Positions 29,097 to 37,775 of a stretch of DNA of 64,000 nucleotides are shown piece by piece. How positions within the stretch are numbered: position 1 is the stretch's first letter; every line of letters starts with the position of its first letter. The DNA lies in assembly GCA_021819435.1 (NCBI GenBank), contig JAKARB010000001.1, forward strand, positions 544,822-608,821, read 5' to 3'. The notes under the pieces were generated by a model. The model saw only the letters and a program-made list of their open reading frames with translations. It did no database searches and was not told the DNA's origin. This stretch comes from Pseudomonadota bacterium (GTDB lineage Bacteria; Pseudomonadota; Gammaproteobacteria; Burkholderiales; Burkholderiaceae_C). Both the position numbers and the translations under genes were made by a program.

Positions 29097-29606
29097 ATGA
29101 GCAATTCAATGCGAAGCGTGCCTGGACATCTCGCCAGTAGCTTGATCCCGCTGGCATGTCTCTGCATGACCCCTTACTGTTGGGCCGAGGAACGCATCCT
29201 CTACAAGTCGATCATGCCCAATGGGCAGGTCGTGTATGGCGACGAGCCCGAGGCAAAGGCGAAGCGGTCTTACGCGATATCTGTCGAACCTCACCCGGCT
29301 GATCCGCAGCAGGCCGAGGCGGCGCAACGCGCGCTTGCGATGACGCGAGAGCAGTTGCTGAAAGACGCTGCTGCGCGATCTCTTCGGCTGAAGGATCTGG
29401 ACAACAAGATTGCCAGTGCCTACGAAGAGCTCAGGGGCCGTCGGTCCGATCAGGAGGCCGGGCGCCAGGTCGTAGAGGGGGATCGGCAAGGCCGTAGATT
29501 TTCTTCACAGTATGGCCGCCGTCAGCGCTCGTTGGCTTCGGAGACGGAGCAGGCCCAGCGCAAGTTGGACAAATTGATCAAGGAACGGGACGCACTTCGA
29601 TATTGA
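29097..29606 (+). CDS. DUF4124-containing exported protein
   Basis: A 169-residue protein with a signal peptide and the DUF4124 opening LYKSIMPNGQVVYGDEP (about 36-52 after the leader), followed by a long charged coiled coil (about 70-165). The start at 29097 has AGGAG 7 nt upstream; a TTG 6 bp earlier is not needed. DUF4124 proteins are common in betaproteobacteria and of unknown function. It follows the czcA-linked lipoprotein by 76 bp on the same strand. Confidence 0.75.
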   Translation: MSNSMRSVPGHLASSLIPLACLCMTPYCWAEERILYKSIMPNGQVVYGDEPEAKAKRSYAISVEPHPADPQQAEAAQRALAMTREQLLKDAAARSLRLKDLDNKIASAYEELRGRRSDQEAGRQVVEGDRQGRRFSSQYGRRQRSLASETEQAQRKLDKLIKERDALRY

Positions 29607-29748
29607 TCTCGCGGATATGCCTGTGAGGTCTGTCAAAGCATGGCGAGATTGTCGTCGCGTCTTTTGCTGAGATGCATTACCAGGCAACTTACCGAGGCAA
29701 GCAATCGGCATCGGTGGCGTGAGCCATCGCCATTCAACTTGAAACGAT

Positions 29749-29775
29749 CACGTCTTCGTTCATTTGTCAGACGTG
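29749..29775. repeat. Inverted repeat upstream of the LTA-synthase-like gene
   Basis: CACGTCT and AGACGTG are separated by 13 bp, about 50 bp before the next gene. It may be an operator. No clear sigma-70 promoter was found. Confidence 0.3.
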
Positions 29776-29823
29776 TTGGGAATAGGGTCGATACCCGCCC
29801 GACACACATCAGGATCACCTTAG

Positions 29824-31764
29824 ATGTTTTCAGTTCCCACGAATGCTTTCAGGTCCATGGGCGTTCCCTGGCTGGTCGCCGTCATCTGGTTGGCGGCCTT
29901 CACTTGCTTGCGCATCGGCCTGCTGGTCACATTGGATGCGGGGCAGGTCGGCATCGATCTCTGGCCCTATGTGCTGACCAAGGGGCTTCTGTTCGATTTG
30001 GCAACGCTGGCCTTTCTGGTCGCGCCGGTTTGCCTTTACGAGGCGGTACTGCCCAATCGCTGGAGAACTAGCCTTTGGCATAGAACGCTTCGGCTCAAGT
30101 GGTTGTGGTTTTCTGTCTTCGTCATGCTGTTTGGCATCGGCGCGGAGGTCACCTTCTGGCTGGAGTTTTCAACACGGTTCAACTTCATCGCGGTCGACTA
30201 CCTGCTCTACACGCAGGAGGTGATCGGCAACATCCGGCAGTCCTATCCTGTTCCAACCGTCTTGGCGGCCATCGCAGTGGTGGCTGGTCTCATTGTCTGG
30301 TTCTTGCGGGGCGCCGTTCGAAACATGGACAACGTCAAGATCACGCGCATCCAGCGCGCCAAGCTGGTGGCAGCGGGTGTGGTTCTGCCCGTGATCGCGG
30401 GGTTCACGGTCAGCGTGGACCAGATGGAAGGGGCAGGCAACGCCTATGCGGACGAGATCTCCGGGAACGGTCTGTTCACGCTGGCGGCGGCCATGCGGCG
30501 GAACGAGCTGGATTTCGATCGCTTTTATCGAACAATGCCGCAAAGCGAGGCGGACCGCATTCTTCAAACCATGGGGATGCAGCGCAGACCGCTGTCCGAT
30601 CTTTCTGCTCAGGCATTGAAGGGCGCCGCGAACCACGCATGGCCCTTCACCCGGCGGCCACGGAATGTGGTGCTGATCTCGGTGGAAAGCCTCTCGGCTT
30701 CATTTCTTGGCGCATACGGCGACTCGCGAGGGTTGACGCCCCGGCTCGATGCGATCGCCAAGCAAGGACTGCTGTTCTCGCACGCCTATGCGACGGGAAC
30801 ACGCACGGTCAGGGGGTTGGAGGCGCTGTCGCTGGGAACGCCCCCCGTCCCCGGGCAGGCCATTGTCCGCCGACCTCAGAACGAGCACCTCGCCACGCTG
30901 GGAGAAGTGCTTGGCTCTCAAGGCTTCAAGCCCTACTTTTTCTACGGCGGGTACGGCTACTTCGACAACATGAATGCCTATTTCGGGGGCAACGGCTACA
31001 AGGTGATCGACAGGACGGACATGGACAAGCGCACCATCGTCTTCGAAAACGTCTGGGGGGTGGCGGACGAGGTGCTGTTCAGCCAGGCCTTGAGCACGCT
31101 GGATGAGGGAAGGGCGCAAAGCAATCCTTTCTTTGCGCACATCATGACAACGTCCAATCACCGCCCTTACACCTATCCCGCCGGCCGCATCGACATCCCT
31201 TCGCCCGGTGGGCGACTCGGCGCCGTCAAGTACACCGATTTCGCGATCGGCGACTTCATCGACAGGGCTCGTGCGCAACCCTGGTTCAAGGACACCCTGT
31301 TCATCATCGTCGCCGACCATGGTGCGTCCGTGGCGGGAAAGACCAAATTGCCACTGGATGGCTACAGAATCCCTTTGATCTTCTTCGCGCCTGATCTGCT
31401 GAAGCCAGGTGTATACGAACCGCTGGTCAGCCAGTTGGACCTGGCCCCCACGATCGTCGAGCTATTGGGGAAAAAGGGGGCCGACTACTTCTTTGGACGC
31501 TGTCTCTTCGAAGAAGAGGAGCCGTTGAGAAGGGTCTTCGTCAGCAACTATCAGTCGCTTGGCTACCTGCGAAGCAACACGCTCACGGTGTTGCTGCCTC
31601 GGCAACGGGTGGAGAGCTACAGGGTCGATCCTCGGACGCTGGAGACGACGCCCAAAGCAGTGGATCCGGTACTGTTGAATGAGGCGATCGCCTACTATCA
31701 GACGGCATCAAGGTCCTTCAAGATGGGGGCATTGAAGCTGCCAAATTGCCCCCATCAACAATGA
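29824..31764 (+). CDS. LTA synthase-family phosphoglycerol transferase-like enzyme
   Basis: A 646-residue inner-membrane enzyme of the alkaline-phosphatase/sulfatase superfamily. The N-terminal half has about five transmembrane segments (15-35, 45-75, 95-115, 145-162, 182-196). The periplasmic catalytic domain begins at NVVLISVESLSASFLGAYG (metal-ligand Glu289), has the nucleophile region TGTRTVRGLEAL (Thr326/Thr328) and the metal ligands VADHG (Asp498, His499). Relatives are LtaS and OpgB/MdoB, which transfer phosphoglycerol to envelope sugars. Its place next to czcCBA suggests an envelope change that lowers metal binding or uptake; this is inference. Confidence 0.88.
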   Translation: MFSVPTNAFRSMGVPWLVAVIWLAAFTCLRIGLLVTLDAGQVGIDLWPYVLTKGLLFDLATLAFLVAPVCLYEAVLPNRWRTSLWHRTLRLKWLWFSVFVMLFGIGAEVTFWLEFSTRFNFIAVDYLLYTQEVIGNIRQSYPVPTVLAAIAVVAGLIVWFLRGAVRNMDNVKITRIQRAKLVAAGVVLPVIAGFTVSVDQMEGAGNAYADEISGNGLFTLAAAMRRNELDFDRFYRTMPQSEADRILQTMGMQRRPLSDLSAQALKGAANHAWPFTRRPRNVVLISVESLSASFLGAYGDSRGLTPRLDAIAKQGLLFSHAYATGTRTVRGLEALSLGTPPVPGQAIVRRPQNEHLATLGEVLGSQGFKPYFFYGGYGYFDNMNAYFGGNGYKVIDRTDMDKRTIVFENVWGVADEVLFSQALSTLDEGRAQSNPFFAHIMTTSNHRPYTYPAGRIDIPSPGGRLGAVKYTDFAIGDFIDRARAQPWFKDTLFIIVADHGASVAGKTKLPLDGYRIPLIFFAPDLLKPGVYEPLVSQLDLAPTIVELLGKKGADYFFGRCLFEEEEPLRRVFVSNYQSLGYLRSNTLTVLLPRQRVESYRVDPRTLETTPKAVDPVLLNEAIAYYQTASRSFKMGALKLPNCPHQQ

Positions 31765-31796
31765 GCGGCCAGCGAATGCATCAGGACCTGCGTTCG

Positions 31797-31831
31797 CCCC
31801 GAAGCGGCCGATTCATCGGCCAGCTTCGGGG
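31797..31831. terminator. Strong hairpin between convergent genes
   Basis: CCCCGAAG pairs with CTTCGGGG and, inside, GGCCGAT pairs with ATCGGCC around a 2-nt loop. It lies between the ends of the convergent LTA-synthase-like and His-rich genes and probably terminates in both directions, although T runs are short. Confidence 0.65.
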
Positions 31832-31838
31832 GCTTGCA

Positions 31839-32228
31839 TCACTTCAGCGCAAAGCGAACAGAGACGGGCTTCTTGCCAGGCAGCGTCACGACAGCCACCG
31901 CTTTGGCGCCAGCGCTCACGTCGAAGCTGCCTTTGGCTTCCAGCTTCTCACCCGCTGGCGCGAGTTGCACTTCGTTTTTGTCGGTGCCCTTGATGAGGGT
32001 CAGTTTGCCACTGGCACCTTGCATCTTGACTGCCTTGCCGTGATCGCGCACGTACAGGCTGATCAGGTCGGCCTTGGCCACCAGTTCGAAGTCCATCTCG
32101 CTGGCTTCCACCACCACGCCGCCGTGCAGCGGATCATGTTCGTGCCCGTGTTCGTGTCCATCCGCCGCAAAGGCGCTGGCACTGATGGCCAGGATCGAGC
32201 AGGCAATCAGGCTGTTCACTTTTCTCAT
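31839..32228 (-). CDS. His-rich periplasmic protein (copy 1)
   Basis: A 129-residue exported protein. Signal peptide 1-21 (to SAFAA), then [17 protein letters not shown], a metal-binding-like stretch, then a small beta domain ([35 protein letters not shown]) ending [11 protein letters not shown]. The start at 32228 has AAGGAC upstream. A clear homologue (54699-55100) is the last gene of the second RND operon, and the N-terminal domain of the protein at 59395-59958 is of the same type. It is read divergently from czcRS, with the CzcR-like box between them. Confidence 0.75.
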   Translation of the reverse strand: MRKVNSLIACSILAISASAFAADGHEHGHEHDPLHGGVVVEASEMDFELVAKADLISLYVRDHGKAVKMQGASGKLTLIKGTDKNEVQLAPAGEKLEAKGSFDVSAGAKAVAVVTLPGKKPVSVRFALK

Positions 32229-32293
32229 CTTCAGTCCTTGAAGGTTATGGAGGTGAAAGCCTATGCAGATGCAGGCGACAGAAGGCCAACTCA

Positions 32294-32315
32294 AAGATGA
32301 CAAATTCGTCATCTT
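32294..32315. promoter_or_regulatory. CusR/CzcR-type operator
   Basis: AAGATGAC and GTCATCTT are perfect 8-bp arms around AAATTC. The known CusR/CopR box is AAAATGACAA-NN-TTGTCATTTT, which this matches closely. It lies between the divergent His-rich gene and czcRS, so CzcR probably controls both. Confidence 0.75.
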
Positions 32316-32347
32316 CCTTGTGTAACAGCCATTTAACAATCAAACGC

Positions 32348-33034
32348 ATGAAAATTCTGGTGATCGAAGACAGCGTCAAGATGGCCGAGTACCTTCGCAA
32401 GGGTCTCTGCGAGGAAGGCTATGTGGTCGACGTGGCCAACAGCGGCATTGACGGCTTGCACATGGCGATCGAGATCGACTATGACCTTCTCGTCCTGGAT
32501 GGCATGCTCCCCGGCATCGACGGCCTGGCAGTGCTCGCTGCTCTGCGGCAAAGCAAACAGACGCCGGTGCTCATGTTGACGGCCCGCGGACAGGTCGAAG
32601 ACCGTGTCAAAGGCCTTCAAGGCGGAGCGGACGATTACCTCGTCAAACCGTTCGCGTTTTCGGAATTGGTTGCGCGCATCCAGGTTCTGCTCAGACGGTC
32701 GGGCGGGCAGCGAAATGCTGGCGAGCCGACGGTTTTGAAGGTGGCCGATCTGGATGTGGATCTGCTTCGTCGAAAAGCCACGCGATCTGGGCAGCGGCTC
32801 GACCTCACGGCTAAGGAGTTCAACCTGCTGAGCCTGCTGCTGCGACGCCAGGGCGAAGTGCTGTCGCGTACCGAATTGGCCGAGCAGGTCTGGGACATGC
32901 ACTTCGACAGCGAGACCAATGTCGTGGAGGTGGCCATTCGTCGCCTGCGCTCCAAGCTGGATCAGCCTTTTGAGAGATCGTTGTTGCACACGGTGCGCGG
33001 GATGGGCTACGTGCTGGAGGTTCGCGAGCCGTGA
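32348..33034 (+). CDS. czcR: CzcR, OmpR-family response regulator
   Basis: A 228-residue response regulator of the CzcR/CusR/CopR group. Receiver domain with Asp51 ([10 protein letters not shown]), Thr78 and Lys100 all in place; C-terminal winged helix with [14 protein letters not shown] at the end. The start at 32348 is chosen because an earlier in-frame ATG lies within the operator. Its stop overlaps the czcS GTG start. The box at 32294-32315 suggests autoregulation. Confidence 0.93.
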   Translation: MKILVIEDSVKMAEYLRKGLCEEGYVVDVANSGIDGLHMAIEIDYDLLVLDGMLPGIDGLAVLAALRQSKQTPVLMLTARGQVEDRVKGLQGGADDYLVKPFAFSELVARIQVLLRRSGGQRNAGEPTVLKVADLDVDLLRRKATRSGQRLDLTAKEFNLLSLLLRRQGEVLSRTELAEQVWDMHFDSETNVVEVAIRRLRSKLDQPFERSLLHTVRGMGYVLEVREP

Positions 33035-34386
33035 GCGACATTGTCACGACGGCCAGCCTTCGGGGGCGGCTGTCACGCTGGTTGGCGCTCCAGACCATGC
33101 TGGGCCTTGGCCTGGTTTGCGTGGTGGTGTACGTGCTGTTCGCGCTGACGGTGTCCGAGCGGCAGGATGAAGCGCTGTCACAGAAGCAGAACACCGTCGA
33201 ACACCTGCTTGCAGGCAGCGACGGTGAGCGGGACCTGGCTGATGTGCGTCAAGTGCTTGGCAGCTTTCTGGCAGGGCATGACGAACTTTCTTTGCGCTTG
33301 ATGGGGCGTGATGGCCAAGTGCTTTTTGAGACATCTTCATGGCGGGCCGGTCCAAATGAGATCAAGAGCAGGGCGTTCGACATCAAAGTGCGGTCTGAAG
33401 ATGGCGGAATGGCTCGGGCCATCTTGGTACTGGACAAACGCATGGATGACGCCTTGCTCGCCCGCCTGGCGTGGACGCTGGCGGTCGCGGCGCTGGTGGG
33501 TGCCCTGGCGGTTTCCGTCGGAGGGTTCATGCTGGTTCGCCTGGGTCTGGCGCCACTGCACAAGCTTGTCGAGCAGACCGGACTCGTCACGGCCACGGAC
33601 CTGGAACGACGCCTGGACGGCGCGGGTCAGGCCTACGAACTGCAACCCTTGATTCAGCAGTTCAATGCCTTGCTGGACCGCCTTGGCGTTGCCTACAAGC
33701 AGATGGAGGCCTTCAATGCCGATGTGGCACACGAACTGAACACGCCGCTGGCGACGTTGATCAGCAGCTGTGAGTTGGCGTTGCGCAAACCTCGAAGTGC
33801 CGATGATCTCAGAGAGGCATTGGCATCCAATCTAGAAGAGCTACGCAGTCTTGCCAGTATCGTCGGCGACATGCTGTTTCTGTCCAATGCCGAACGTGGT
33901 GGGCCTGCGCGGCGCGAATGGACGCCTTGCCTTAGTGTCTTGGCGGAAGAGGTGATCGAGTTTCATGAGGCGGCGCTCCTTGACGCGGGGCTGACTGCCA
34001 AGATCTCGGGCGATGCTTTCGCCACGGTGGATGGCCCGTTGTTGCGGCGGGCGCTGTCGAATCTCTTGGGCAATGCCACGCGCTACGCTTCACCGGAGTC
34101 ATCGGTGTTGATCCAGATCGATCGCGAGAAAATCGGCTGGGTGAGGATTGCCGTCTACAACAAGGGGGCGACCATCGGTGTGGAGCATCTGCCCAGGTTG
34201 TTCGACCGCTTCTACCGAGCCGATCCCGCGCGCAGCCCTGCGGATCGCAACCATGGGCTTGGCTTGTCCATCGTGGCGGCCATCGCGCGAATGCATGGCG
34301 GCCATGCATTCGCGGAGTCAGCCGCAGGCGTGACCCGCATCGGGATGATGTTGCCCGACGCCGCTGGACCTGGCCCAACCTTGTGA
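33031..34386 (+). CDS. czcS: CzcS, sensor histidine kinase
   Basis: A 451-residue membrane sensor kinase paired with CzcR. Two transmembrane segments (about 18-42 and 147-170) enclose a periplasmic sensor loop of about 105 residues, followed by HAMP, the H-box [11 protein letters not shown] (His234), N-box [11 protein letters not shown] and G-box [16 protein letters not shown]. The start is GTG, overlapping the czcR stop (GTGA). This family senses Zn, Co, Cd or Cu in the periplasm. Confidence 0.93.
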   Translation: MSDIVTTASLRGRLSRWLALQTMLGLGLVCVVVYVLFALTVSERQDEALSQKQNTVEHLLAGSDGERDLADVRQVLGSFLAGHDELSLRLMGRDGQVLFETSSWRAGPNEIKSRAFDIKVRSEDGGMARAILVLDKRMDDALLARLAWTLAVAALVGALAVSVGGFMLVRLGLAPLHKLVEQTGLVTATDLERRLDGAGQAYELQPLIQQFNALLDRLGVAYKQMEAFNADVAHELNTPLATLISSCELALRKPRSADDLREALASNLEELRSLASIVGDMLFLSNAERGGPARREWTPCLSVLAEEVIEFHEAALLDAGLTAKISGDAFATVDGPLLRRALSNLLGNATRYASPESSVLIQIDREKIGWVRIAVYNKGATIGVEHLPRLFDRFYRADPARSPADRNHGLGLSIVAAIARMHGGHAFAESAAGVTRIGMMLPDAAGPGPTL

Positions 34387-34406
34387 TGGGCCGCTGCCCC
34401 GTTCCG

Positions 34407-34751
34407 TCAATTGCTTTCGTGCAGGTTGGGGGTGATGTAGACCTTCAGCGATTTGTTAGTGAAGCCCTTCGGTGCCACGGCCATCAGGTCCACGGCCTGA
34501 TGGTTGAGCACCTCGAACTTCCAGCTGAAGCTCTTGTCGCCGCTGCGGAAAGTGACGGTTTCGCCGCAGACCACGTTGACGAACTTGGCGGATTCGACAT
34601 CGACGACCTTGACTGCTTGGGATGGGCTGGACATGGCGCCATACATGGACTTGCCGTCGCGGGTAGTCGATCGATCCGTCGTGGCGCTCGCCAAGGCCGC
34701 AGACAATGCGAGGCTGAGAACGAAGGCGGTTTTGGTCAGGCAATGATTCAT
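34407..34751 (-). CDS. czcE: CzcE-like periplasmic metal-binding protein
   Basis: A 114-residue exported protein of the CzcE family; CzcE of Cupriavidus is a small periplasmic copper-binding dimer at the end of czcRSE. Signal peptide 1-22; the mature part has FVNVVCGETVTFRSGDKSFSW and a C-terminal KVYITPNLHESN, matching the family. The start at 34751 has GGAG 8 nt upstream. It converges with czcS. A CzcR-like half box lies upstream (34861-34880). Confidence 0.88.
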   Translation of the reverse strand: MNHCLTKTAFVLSLALSAALASATTDRSTTRDGKSMYGAMSSPSQAVKVVDVESAKFVNVVCGETVTFRSGDKSFSWKFEVLNHQAVDLMAVAPKGFTNKSLKVYITPNLHESN

Positions 34752-34860
34752 GATCAGCTCCAGTTGGTTCCGGGACAACCGGCACATCGATTGATGGGCT
34801 TGAGCGGCATGTCCTGGAGGTGACTCTAGAAGTTCGTGCCCGACACGCTCCGTACAGATT

Positions 34861-34880
34861 GGTTACAGTTTTGTCATCTC
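34861..34880 (-). promoter_or_regulatory. Possible CzcR box upstream of czcE
   Basis: On the minus strand AGATGACAAAACTGTAACC shares AGATGACAAA with the box at 32294-32315, but the second arm is degenerate. It lies about 110 bp upstream of czcE. Confidence 0.5.
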
Positions 34881-34909
34881 CTTTTGCCGCGCCGAGCAAC
34901 TTGCTGGGC

Positions 34910-35330
34910 CTATGGCGAGAGTGCCGAAGGCGTCTTTGTTTGTCCAGAATCGGCGTACTTCGTCCAGCTGCGGCCCATGGCCGCAGAATCTGACTCCAGC
35001 GTTGGAAAGTGACCATACTTTGCCGAGAGCTCATCATTGGCCACCGCGATCGGCGCCCCTCGACTCAATTCCAGGCCTGTTCGATCGGAACCCGATGCAC
35101 AGTGAACCAACAAGGGCGTGGGCGATGTCTTCATCAGGAGACTGCTCAAGTGTCAGTTCTCCCTGTAGGCGGACAGGGGCACATCCAGAAGCCTGACTCC
35201 GGTGGTTTCCGTGATGGCCACGTCGCTGTCGTACCAAGGTTGACCATGATTCGTGCCACGCAGGTTCAGAACAGTCTTGACGCCATGCTGGTCGATGGTC
35301 TGACATAGCGCAGGGCCAGCCTGGCCCACA
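34910..35330 (-). pseudogene. Decayed dual-specificity/tyrosine phosphatase gene
   Basis: In one minus-strand frame the sequence reads HGVKTVLNLRGTNHG, PWYDSDVAITETTGVRLLDV, an in-frame TGA at 35153-35155, then LLVHCASGSDRTG, the CX5R phosphatase loop, and a C-terminal SAKYGHF. This order is that of a family of small bacterial phosphatases of about 200 residues. The stop, missing residues before the loop and no usable start show decay. It may mark an old insertion boundary. Confidence 0.7.
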
Positions 35331-35438
35331 GGAGAAGGTGGCCGAGGCAGCCAAGTATCTCGATGATCAGCGGGGCAGGGTGTTGCCCATGTACGAAAAT
35401 CTCCGTTCGCTCTCCAAGGCGTTGCTTGATGTTGGCCA

Positions 35439-35747
35439 GTGCATGGCGCATTCTTCGCATCTGATGAGGGCTTGCGCCACTTCGAGTTGATCCTGTTGCA
35501 GCACAGCCGTCTGGATGCGGTCCTGAGCGATGTGGCTGCACAAAGACGGCGGGCCGAAGGATGGACCTATCTCGCGGATGCGGGGCGCATTGCATGGCTA
35601 CAGGAGCCTGATGCGGTCACGCACATGAAGGACAGACATGGCCACGCCACGCTCAAGAAGCTGGCCATCGCTTCAAATCTGTTCGACGTTTTTGATGAAC
35701 CGTTGCTCGACGTTGGATACCGCACTTTGTACAGAGCCAGGAGCTAA
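35439..35747 (+). pseudogene. Fragment resembling a C-terminal LOTUS (OST-HTH) domain
   Basis: The frame ends with RRAEGWTYLADAGRIAWLQE and HGHATLKKLAIASNLFDVFD then YRTLYRARS, a pattern like the C-terminal OST-HTH domain of NYN-nuclease proteins. No NYN nuclease domain is seen upstream, so I take it as a remnant. Confidence is limited. Confidence 0.35.
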
Positions 35748-35796
35748 CTGATGTCATCACTGCTATCGGATGTGGCTCTGCTTTCTCTGTGGACGA

Positions 35797-36129
35797 TCAG
35801 TCTGTCCGCGGGCCGTACATGATGATGGCCATTCCACACAGGCTGACGGTTACCCCGATCCAGTCTGTCGCTGTTGGCTGGACTTTGTCGACCAGCATTA
35901 ACCACACGATGGCCACAAGGATGTAGACCCCGCCATAGGCGGCGTAGACGCGGCCAGCCGCGCTGGGGTGCAGCGACAGTAGCCATGCAAAAAGGGCCAA
36001 ACTTGCCGCCGCTGGCAACAAAAGCCACGCCGAGCGGCCCTGGTGAAGCCAAAGGTAAGGTAGGTAGCACCCAAGGATCTCGGCGATGGCCGTGACGACA
36101 AACAGCAGGAAGGTTTTGAGCAAATCCAT
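35797..36129 (-). CDS. ynfA: YnfA family small membrane protein
   Basis: A 110-residue inner-membrane protein with four transmembrane segments. The opening [20 protein letters not shown] and the end [17 protein letters not shown] are those of the YnfA (UPF0060) family, distant relatives of small multidrug transporters. ATG at 36129 gives the usual family length; a TTG 18 bp upstream has GAGG too close to it. It is read away from the MerF-like gene. A YnfA C-terminal remnant also occurs at 62735-62821. Confidence 0.88.
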   Translation of the reverse strand: MDLLKTFLLFVVTAIAEILGCYLPYLWLHQGRSAWLLLPAAASLALFAWLLSLHPSAAGRVYAAYGGVYILVAIVWLMLVDKVQPTATDWIGVTVSLCGMAIIMYGPRTD

Positions 36130-36152
36130 GTCGGCATTTTCATACAAACCTC

Positions 36153-36183
36153 TTGCATCTCAAGTAGCTTGAGGTCGTACCGT
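36153..36183 (+). promoter_or_regulatory. MerR-family operator-promoter (SoxR-box-like)
   Basis: TTGCAT, a 19-bp spacer with the dyad CTCAAG-TAG-CTTGAG (36159-36173), then TACCGT. The dyad resembles the SoxR box. It would drive the MerF-like gene at 36223 and may be bound by the MerR-family protein encoded downstream. The -10 is weak. Confidence 0.55.
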
Positions 36184-36222
36184 TGTGATGTGGGCGACGT
36201 GCTCACTTACGGAAAGACTGAA

Positions 36223-36495
36223 ATGAGACCTTGGAAAGCCGCTGTCGGTGTCGGAGCAGAATGTGCTGCCTGCTGTGCCGTCCCCCTGCTTGGTGGTACT
36301 GCTGCCCTGGCGGCAGGATCTACCGCCCTTGCTGCAATCGGAGCATCCATGGTTGCATGTGCTGATGAGCTTGTCCTGATTGGTGGGGTATTGCTGGTGT
36401 TGGCCTTAGGCAGTGTGCTGATGGCCTGGCGCCGTCGGCGCACATCGGTCAGTCCTAAGGTCTCCATGTGTTCGGGGGGCTGCAATCTCAGATGA
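36223..36495 (+). CDS. MerF/MerT-like small membrane protein
   Basis: A 90-residue protein with two or three transmembrane segments. The first contains ECAACCAVPLLGG, a vicinal cysteine pair as in MerT and MerF mercury importers; the end has a basic RRRR stop and a further CSGGC. The start at 36223 has GGAAAG upstream. With the MerR-family gene 170 bp downstream and a MerR-type operator upstream it could be a metal (Hg-like) transport pair. Similarity to MerF is by pattern only. Confidence 0.55.
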   Translation: MRPWKAAVGVGAECAACCAVPLLGGTAALAAGSTALAAIGASMVACADELVLIGGVLLVLALGSVLMAWRRRRTSVSPKVSMCSGGCNLR

Positions 36496-36667
36496 TCGGC
36501 ATGGCCCGTTGACCTAAGCTCGGCAGTCTGGGCAACGGGCTTGGTGGTTGAACTAGAAGTGCACGGGTGATTCGAGCCGCTTGGGCTTGTGGCTCGCAGG
36601 TGCCGCCGCGTCCACTCAAACCCTGTGGGTGTGCAGCAGGAGTCTGCGCGTGATCTAAGATAGAAAG

Positions 36668-37126
36668 ATGGCTGCACCAAATTTATCAATCTGCGTTGTT
36701 GCCAAACGGACGGGTTGCTCTGTCCCGACCATCCGCTACTACGAGGATATTGGCCTCTTGCCAAACGCAGATCGGACGGATGGATGTCGACGAAATTTCT
36801 CGGAGGCGACCATCGCACGTCTGACTTTCATCCGTCGATGTCGAGACTTCGGCTTCTCCATTGATCAGGTGCGAGAACTTGTCTGTCTTGTCGATGAGCC
36901 AACTCGACCTTGCGTTGAAGTCCGAGACCTCGCTGCCAAGCATTTGGCTGAGGTGCAGCGTAGGCTGTTGGAACTCCAGGCACTAGAGAGCAGCCTGGGA
37001 GCCTTTGTGCGCGCATGCGACAGGGATTGCGCGGGGGGCCCTACGCTCGATTGTTCCATTCTGGAGGATCTGTCTCGTCCGGCCGCGGCCGCGCCGAGCC
37101 GAAGCTCAGGCTGCTGTGGTACTTGA
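36668..37126 (+). CDS. MerR-family thiol-type metal regulator
   Basis: A 152-residue MerR-family protein. Helix-turn-helix at about 6-45 (CSVPTIRYYEDIGLLPNADR), long dimer helix, then cysteines at 82, 117, 121 and 129 and a terminal GCCGT. Cys82 and Cys117 have the numbers of the mercury ligands of Tn501 MerR, but the third ligand spacing differs. It is more distant from the two CadR proteins than they are from each other. It follows the MerF-like gene. Confidence 0.8.
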   Translation: MAAPNLSICVVAKRTGCSVPTIRYYEDIGLLPNADRTDGCRRNFSEATIARLTFIRRCRDFGFSIDQVRELVCLVDEPTRPCVEVRDLAAKHLAEVQRRLLELQALESSLGAFVRACDRDCAGGPTLDCSILEDLSRPAAAAPSRSSGCCGT

Positions 37127-37151
37127 AGCAAGGTTCTTGCAGGCCTGATGT

Positions 37152-37775
37152 TCAGATTCTTGCGTGAAAGTCCCTGATCGCCGTCCCCATCAACGTGCCG
37201 ATGACCACAGGCACGCATGGCACGGCCAGGGGATGCAAGGTGAAGGGCAGCACAAACGCCAGGACGGTTGCGCAACTGGTGAGGATGGCCAAGCAGGCAT
37301 ACAAGGCGAACATCTCCGGGCTGTGGTGCAGGAACTCTTTGGCTTTGACCACTCGTACAAGGCAGCCATCCACCAAGGCAGCAACCGGGAAGGCCAACAG
37401 CCAGGGGAGCCACTCCAGCAGCATGGCCAGGCGGAAGCTGGCGAGCAGCAGCAGTGCGTCAATCGAGCGGAAGTAGGGGTTGTTGAACAGCCGTTGGTTG
37501 ACCGAAGCCATTTCTTGCCCGACAGCCGCGTTGACGCCACCCACGGGGGCCGCGTCTTTGGATGAGGGGACAGGTGATGCCTGACGTGCAGACTGCTGCA
37601 TGCTCATCGCACGCGACAGCATGCGGGTGCCCGCGTCTTTGCCCCAGAACACCGCCGCATTGGTGTATTCCGTTCGCAGTTGCTCTATGAACCGTTCTGG
37701 CGGATGGGCGGACGGCACATAGAGCACCAGAACCAGCAACACCAGCAGTGACACCACGGCCATCGCCCTGATCAT
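37152..37775 (-). CDS. DUF4400 conjugation-associated membrane protein
   Basis: A 207-residue inner-membrane protein with an N-terminal span (about 5-22) and three more (about 107-130, 153-175, 178-200). It matches the DUF4400 family, found directly after traD in MobH-type elements. It overlaps the traD stop (ATGA). Function is unknown; location suggests help to the coupling protein. Confidence 0.82.
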   Translation of the reverse strand: MIRAMAVVSLLVLLVLVLYVPSAHPPERFIEQLRTEYTNAAVFWGKDAGTRMLSRAMSMQQSARQASPVPSSKDAAPVGGVNAAVGQEMASVNQRLFNNPYFRSIDALLLLASFRLAMLLEWLPWLLAFPVAALVDGCLVRVVKAKEFLHHSPEMFALYACLAILTSCATVLAFVLPFTLHPLAVPCVPVVIGTLMGTAIRDFHARI

